A model generated the notes under the pieces. It saw only the letters and a list, made by a program, of their open reading frames with translations. It had not been told where the DNA came from and did no database searches. A program made the translations under genes and the position numbers. From Parachlamydiaceae bacterium (GTDB taxonomy: Bacteria > Chlamydiota > Chlamydiia > Chlamydiales > Parachlamydiaceae), in contig JAUXSJ010000225.1 of assembly GCA_030679615.1 (NCBI GenBank), positions 1 to 8,959 on the forward strand: a DNA stretch of 8,959 nt, in the 5' to 3' direction. Of the stretch, positions 5,549 through 8,959 are shown piece after piece; within the stretch, counting starts at the first letter, position 1, and each line of letters begins with the position of its first letter.

Positions 5549-7303
5549 ATGAGCGGTTTAATTTCAATTTTAGATTCTAAATTTTTAAACGCAATCCAAC
5601 AAGCTTTTCCTCAACTTACCATTGATGAAGTAGATTTGGCATTAGAAGTTACACAAAGTACCCAACCTCAATTTGGTCACTATCAATGTAATTCTGCTAT
5701 GAAACTTGTTAAAATATTAAAAGAACCTCCTCGTCAAATTGCTGAAAAAATTATTCAACATGTGAAAATAGATCCTCAATTAATTCAAAAATTAGAGATT
5801 GCTGGTGCTGGGTTTATAAACATTTTTTTGAGTTCAAATTTTTTATCTGAACAAGTAGATCATTTATTGAAGAGTCAACACTTGGGCATCCATCGCATTT
5901 CTTCTCCCAAAAAAGTTATTATTGATTTTTCCTCTCCCAATGTTGCTAAGGAAATGCATGTGGGTCATTTAAGATCGACAATCATTGGTGATTGTTTAGC
6001 TAATTTATTTGAGTTTTTAGGTTATGAAGTCGTGAGGTATAATCATATTGGCGACTGGGGTACAGCTTTTGGAATGCTCATTACTTATCTTAAAGAGGAA
6101 GAGCCGGATATTTTTAATGGGGGTAAAGAACCCAACTTATCTCAATTAATGAATTGGTATAAACTGTCCAAGAAAAAATTTGACGAAGATCCTTCATTTA
6201 AACAACGATCTCAGTTAGAGGTTGTTCAACTTCAGTCTGGAAATCCACAAGCGACTCAAACCTGGAAAATGATTTGTGAAGTTTCTCGAAAAGCTTATCA
6301 AGAAATTTATGATTTATTAAAGATTAAAATTATTGAACGAGGCGAATCATTTTATAATTCGTTTCTTCCGACAATTGTTGATGAACTAGAGAAAAAAGGA
6401 TTGGTTCAAATTTCTGATGGAGCAAAGTGCATTTTTTTAGAAGGATTCCAAAATCGCGATGGAGAACCACTTCCATTAATGATTCAAAAATCAGATGGTG
6501 GTTATAATTATGATACTACTGACATGGCAGCTATCTACCATCGAATCTGTTTAGAAAAAGGTGATCGTTTAATTTACGTGACAGATTCAGGTCAAAGTAC
6601 TCATTTTCAAATGATATTTAAAGCAGCTGAAAAAGCAGGCTATTTAGATCCTCAGAAGGTGAGAGTCGATCATGTGCCCTTTGGATTGGTATTGGGTCAG
6701 GATGGTAAAAAATTTCGAACGCGTTCGGGTGAGACTGAAAAACTTATGGATTTAATTCAAACAGCTATTCAGAAAGCTGATGACGTTATTTTACAAAGAA
6801 ATCCTTCAATGGAAGAAGTTGAGCGTAAAAAACTAGCGAAAGCCTTAGGAATTGGGGCTATTAAATACGCTGATTTATCCAATCATCGTTTAAGTGACTA
6901 TGTTTTTAGTTATGAAAAAATGCTTCGATTTGATGGAAATACTGCGGCCTTTCTTATGTATTCTTATGTTAGAATCGAAGGAATTAAGCGAAAAGTAGGT
7001 GTGGATCCTGTTTCGCTATTAAATTCTACAAAAATTCATTTAGAGCATCCTTCAGAAATTGATTTAGGATTGCATTTACTTCGATTCCAAGAGGCATTGG
7101 AATTGGTTGCAGATGAATTATTACCAAATCGATTGTGCGATTATTTGTATGTACTATCTGAAAAGTTTAATGCCTTTTTTAGAGATTGTCGTGTTGAAGG
7201 AAGTCCTCAACAAAATGAGCGTTTGTTGTTGTGTGAAGCGACATCAAAAGTGTTAAAACAAGGATTAAATATCTTAGGATTGGAATCTGTAGAGCAGATG
7301 TAG
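5549..7303 (+). CDS. argS: Arginyl-tRNA synthetase
   Basis: ArgRS is a cytoplasmic class I synthetase that charges tRNA-Arg. With the preferred start it has 584 residues, normal for the family. In order: an N-terminal tRNA-recognition domain (about 1-115, with the conserved FGHYQCN and EIAGAGFIN), the HIGH-type box in SSPNVAKEMHVGHLRSTIIGD (HVGH at 137-140), the catalytic segments NHIGDWGTAFG, KSDGGYNYDTTD and VTDSGQS, then DGKKFRTRSGE (385-395) in the KMSK position, which is degenerate as in most ArgRS. The DALR anticodon-binding domain follows, with YVRIEGIKRK and NAFFRDCRVEGS near the C-terminus. TTG 5513 and ATG 5522 are in frame upstream. ATG 5549 is chosen because MSGLISIL aligns with chlamydial ArgRS N-termini as I remember them and GGA lies about ten bases ahead. 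It stands alone on the plus strand, divergent from the six-gene operon. Confidence 0.95.
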   Translation: MSGLISILDSKFLNAIQQAFPQLTIDEVDLALEVTQSTQPQFGHYQCNSAMKLVKILKEPPRQIAEKIIQHVKIDPQLIQKLEIAGAGFINIFLSSNFLSEQVDHLLKSQHLGIHRISSPKKVIIDFSSPNVAKEMHVGHLRSTIIGDCLANLFEFLGYEVVRYNHIGDWGTAFGMLITYLKEEEPDIFNGGKEPNLSQLMNWYKLSKKKFDEDPSFKQRSQLEVVQLQSGNPQATQTWKMICEVSRKAYQEIYDLLKIKIIERGESFYNSFLPTIVDELEKKGLVQISDGAKCIFLEGFQNRDGEPLPLMIQKSDGGYNYDTTDMAAIYHRICLEKGDRLIYVTDSGQSTHFQMIFKAAEKAGYLDPQKVRVDHVPFGLVLGQDGKKFRTRSGETEKLMDLIQTAIQKADDVILQRNPSMEEVERKKLAKALGIGAIKYADLSNHRLSDYVFSYEKMLRFDGNTAAFLMYSYVRIEGIKRKVGVDPVSLLNSTKIHLEHPSEIDLGLHLLRFQEALELVADELLPNRLCDYLYVLSEKFNAFFRDCRVEGSPQQNERLLLCEATSKVLKQGLNILGLESVEQM

Positions 7304-7339
7304 ATTTCATGTAAGCATTGAGTAAAAGTGCACAATCAA

Positions 7340-7537
7340 TGACAAATTAAAGGTATAGATAGGAAACACCTGAAGGTGATCAGGCCGTCTCAGCCTGAAT
7401 CAACAATTTCTGATTGGAAATCTCGGCTTTAAATGTATCCTAGACTTTAGTCTGGGCTACATTCAAGAAATAGCTGATTCAGGTCAAGACGGCCTGATTA
7501 CCTTCACGTGTTTCCTATCCCTGCGATTAATTTGTCA
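7340..7537. repeat. 198-bp near-symmetric palindrome (72-base arms), possible MITE or long stem-loop
   Basis: Bases 7340-7411 are the reverse complement of 7466-7537 with no gaps and about 60 of 72 positions paired. Perfect blocks from outside in are TGACAAATTAA (11), ATAGGAAACAC (11), TGAAGGT (7), ATCAGGCCGTCT (12), CCTGAATCA (9) and ATTTCT (6). Some non-matches would be G-U pairs in RNA, for example 7378/7499. The 54-base centre holds a second hairpin (7432-7463: AATGTA...AGAC, loop TTTA, GTCT...TACATT). No coding frame is evident, no target-site duplication is seen flanking the arms, and no T-tract follows, so it is not a standard terminator. It lies between argS and the leucine-rich repeat gene, both plus strand. 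It could be a non-autonomous mobile element, a structured transcript segment or a boundary element. Confidence 0.85.
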
Positions 7538-7550
7538 CCGAGTTGTGGTG

Positions 7551-7592
7551 TTCATTGATTTGAATATTATAATTATAATTAAAAAATAAGGA
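7551..7592 (+). promoter_or_regulatory. Candidate promoter and ribosome binding site of the leucine-rich repeat gene
   Basis: Two adjacent perfect TATAAT boxes occur at 7568-7573 and 7574-7579. The second has TTCATT 17 bases upstream (7551-7556), a weak -35 match. AAGGA (7588-7592) lies five bases before ATG 7598. The gene probably has its own promoter just beyond the palindrome. Confidence 0.35.
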
Positions 7593-7597
7593 TTAAA

Positions 7598-8296
7598 ATG
7601 ACTGTAACAACGCTCGCTCTTTGCCCAGTTATGTTAGATCCTTGGGTATTTATTGAAACTGAAATTAAAAAAGTTAATCAACGAGAGGAAGAACTTCTTT
7701 CCTTCGAAAATATAGTTCCTAGTAAAAAAGGTTTTTTTGAAGATAAAAAAATAGGTGCTTTAACAGAAAAAGAAAAAATTGATGAAATCCTAAATTGGAC
7801 TACATTAAACCTCTATCAAATGGGTTTAAAAAGTTTGCCAAATGCAATAAGGCATTTAACAAATTTGAAGGTTTTAGATTTAGCTGGGAATCATTTAAAT
7901 TTTATTCCTCAATGGATTAATGAATTAATTCATTTAAAAGAATTGAATCTTGGTAGAAATGAAATAAAAAATTTTCCTGTAGAATTAACTCAAATCGCTT
8001 TAGAAGCACTTAATTTATATGACAATCAGCTTGAAGATATTCCTAATGAAATTTATCAAATGAAAAAGTTGAAAAAACTTTTTCTAGATGATAATAAAAT
8101 CAAAATAATTTCTTGCGACATCAAAAATTTGAAAGATTTAGAAATTTTAAGTATGACTAGCAATCAATTGGAAACGATTCCTCTTGAAATAGGTGAATTA
8201 CCTTTATTAAAAGATCTTTGTCTTTATGATAATCCGTTAGATGAAGGCTCTTCAGAGATTATTCAGCAACTGCCAGAAACAATACGAATATCTTAA
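7598..8296 (+). CDS. Leucine-rich repeat protein
   Basis: This 232-residue protein has about seven tandem leucine-rich repeats of 22-23 residues from about residue 67 to 220. The pattern is LxxLxLxxNxLxxIPxxIxxL, as in LKVLDLAGNHLNFIP, LKELNLGRNEIKNFP, LEALNLYDNQLEDIP, LKKLFLDDNKIKIIS, LEILSMTSNQLETIP and LKDLCLYDNPL. This is the bacterial/plant-like Ile-Pro type that folds as a protein-binding solenoid. The first 65 residues are charged and lack a clear signal peptide or transmembrane helix; LALCPVML near the start is only a short hydrophobic patch. No second domain (F-box, ubiquitin ligase, ROC/COR) is attached. Such proteins are numerous in amoeba-associated chlamydiae, where host interaction is suspected, but no function can be assigned here. 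A good ribosome binding site (AAGGA) supports the start. Confidence 0.9.
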   Translation: MTVTTLALCPVMLDPWVFIETEIKKVNQREEELLSFENIVPSKKGFFEDKKIGALTEKEKIDEILNWTTLNLYQMGLKSLPNAIRHLTNLKVLDLAGNHLNFIPQWINELIHLKELNLGRNEIKNFPVELTQIALEALNLYDNQLEDIPNEIYQMKKLKKLFLDDNKIKIISCDIKNLKDLEILSMTSNQLETIPLEIGELPLLKDLCLYDNPLDEGSSEIIQQLPETIRIS

Positions 8297-8314
8297 TGAT
8301 TTTAGCAATAGCGT

Positions 8315-8435
8315 AGGGAAGTAAGCCGTTAATGCCTGTATCCGATCTCCTTATTGAATAAGCTCTATAATATTTTCTGGAAAGACCCCTCTACTCAGTT
8401 CTCCGCAACATGGACATTTTTTCTAAAGCTTGATG
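8315..8435 (-). pseudogene. Decayed fragment of an IS66-family transposase
   Basis: Read on the minus strand, 8435-8423 begins HQALE. After a one-base slip in a run of six A/T (8417-8422) the frame continues as CPCCGELSRGVFPENIIEL, then IQ, a TAA stop (8353-8351) where the family has tyrosine, then GDRIQALTAYF. This reproduces the N-terminal zinc-finger region of IS66 transposases, whose usual form is CPxCG...FPEGV...VQYGPRIxALxVYL. Conservation is lost below about 8315, and no catalytic domain, orf1/orf2 companion or terminal repeats are visible. It is therefore a short remnant with at least two disabling changes, marking an old insertion and deletion between the leucine-rich repeat gene and the right-edge gene. 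The family call is from memory of the consensus. Confidence 0.72.
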
Positions 8436-8492
8436 TTCTTATTTCTTTGAAATAATTTATAAAACGATGACTATCTAGATGTCTTGAATTTA

Positions 8493-8526
8493 GCACGAAC
8501 CTAATTTTAATTAATTAGATTCGTGC
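8493..8526. terminator. Hairpin between converging genes, possible bidirectional terminator
   Basis: GCACGAA-C-CTAATT, a 6-base loop, then AATTAG-A-TTCGTGC forms a stem with 13 of 14 positions paired. It sits 16 bases beyond the stop of the minus-strand gene at 8543 and also downstream of the plus-strand leucine-rich repeat gene, where a shared terminator is expected. There is no clean T-run after it on either strand, so efficiency is uncertain. Confidence 0.5.
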
Positions 8527-8542
8527 CGCTTGTTTAAATTTG

Positions 8543-8959
8543 CTATTGTGAAATTACTTTGCGAACTGCCTCGATTGCAGCCTCTTGGTCTTTAAGTGCA
8601 AAGTTGGCTTTTGCAGCCATACCACCCGCTGCAATTCCAGCTTCTTGGATAATCTTTAATACATTTAAATCTATTTTATTAGTTGCTATGGAAACACCGG
8701 CTTGCATCTTGCCTTCAATGAATACATTTGTGCCGCTCAATACAACAACAGGGCTTGTTTTATAAGCTTCCCTAAAAAGGGCTGTAGCATCATGACGACC
8801 AATCCTACAATCATAAAGAATAATTCCATCTCCTAAATTGTCGCCTGAACTTAAGATTTTTGGTAGGTTGTCCTGCATTTCAACATATTCATTCATCCAA
8901 TTTTGGATTTTTGCGTCAGGAGCGTCATTATGTGCCATATACTGTACAACATAGGGGCG
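8543..8959 (-). CDS. Unrecognised protein, C-terminal 138 residues (gene runs off the right edge)
   Basis: I do not recognise this family. The frame ends at 8543 and is open to the window edge. An ATG at 8938 would give 131 residues, but no Shine-Dalgarno precedes it and the upstream codons (reading RPYVVQY) are in frame and protein-like, so this is probably the tail of a longer protein. It has no membrane segment. Notable stretches are GDGIILYDCRIGRHDATALF, SPVVVLSGTNVFIEGKMQAG and the glycine/alanine-rich IIQEAGIAAGGMAAKANFAL. The alternating beta-strand and glycine-turn character suggests a compact alpha/beta domain, possibly enzymatic. The DNA is visibly less AT-rich than the surrounding intergenic sequence, consistent with a well-conserved gene. 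It converges with the leucine-rich repeat gene, with a hairpin between them. Confidence 0.65.
   Translation of the reverse strand, partial: RPYVVQYMAHNDAPDAKIQNWMNEYVEMQDNLPKILSSGDNLGDGIILYDCRIGRHDATALFREAYKTSPVVVLSGTNVFIEGKMQAGVSIATNKIDLNVLKIIQEAGIAAGGMAAKANFALKDQEAAIEAVRKVISQ

Noticed and set aside
7340..7537. Reading the long palindrome as the intrinsic terminator of argS
   Set aside because: The stem is several times too long, has internal loops and is followed by CCGAGTTGTGG rather than a T-tract.
8559..8765. Plus-strand 68-codon frame opposite the right-edge gene
   Set aside because: Its alanine- and serine-rich translation mirrors the minus-strand gene, and no start signal is seen.
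1..8959. tRNA genes, rRNA, CRISPR array, riboswitch upstream of pdxS
   Set aside because: No cloverleaf, rRNA segment or regularly spaced direct repeats were seen, and only 12 bases separate the dnaQ-like gene from pdxS, leaving no room for a riboswitch.

Overview
The window looks like a chromosomal segment of an amoeba-associated, Chlamydia-related bacterium (Parachlamydiaceae, close to Protochlamydia/Parachlamydia). This is inferred from four things: AT-rich DNA; an arginyl-tRNA synthetase with the chlamydial style of sequence; a protein of a family I know only from Chlamydiae (DUF2709, CT538-like) next to tsaE and a dnaQ-like exonuclease, an order I recall from Chlamydia; and accessory genes of kinds common in environmental chlamydiae (an OTU-type protease, a leucine-rich repeat protein, IS66 debris). 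No database search was possible.

Layout. Positions 1-641 (minus) hold the N-terminal 213 residues of a membrane-anchored protein that reaches an OTU/otubain-like catalytic cysteine motif just before the window edge. After an AT-rich gap comes a small two-helix membrane protein (928-1230, minus). Positions 1292-5339 (minus) are a tight six-gene run, in transcription order: DUF2709 protein, tsaE, ysxC/engB, dnaQ-like exonuclease, pdxS, pdxT. Neighbours overlap or lie at most 12 bases apart. The genes cover tRNA t6A modification, ribosome assembly, DNA/RNA trimming and pyridoxal phosphate synthesis. A divergent promoter region (5340-5548) separates this run from argS (5549-7303, plus).

Downstream of argS lies a 198-bp near-symmetric palindrome (7340-7537) with 72-base arms, followed by a leucine-rich repeat protein gene (7598-8296, plus). 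The next gap contains a decayed minus-strand fragment of an IS66-type transposase, with one frameshift and one in-frame stop, and then a hairpin (8493-8526) between converging genes. The right edge (8543-8959, minus) carries the C-terminal 138 residues of a protein I do not recognise. Its reading frame runs off the window and it has no convincing internal start.

The core is ordinary housekeeping. The parts that merit attention are the OTU-like protein at the left edge, the long palindrome, the IS66 relic, the PLP synthase pair appended to a conserved chlamydial operon, and the unidentified protein at the right edge. Several starts were moved inward from the longest reading frame: pdxT to 1861, pdxS to 2765, the DUF2709 gene to 5339 and argS to 5549.
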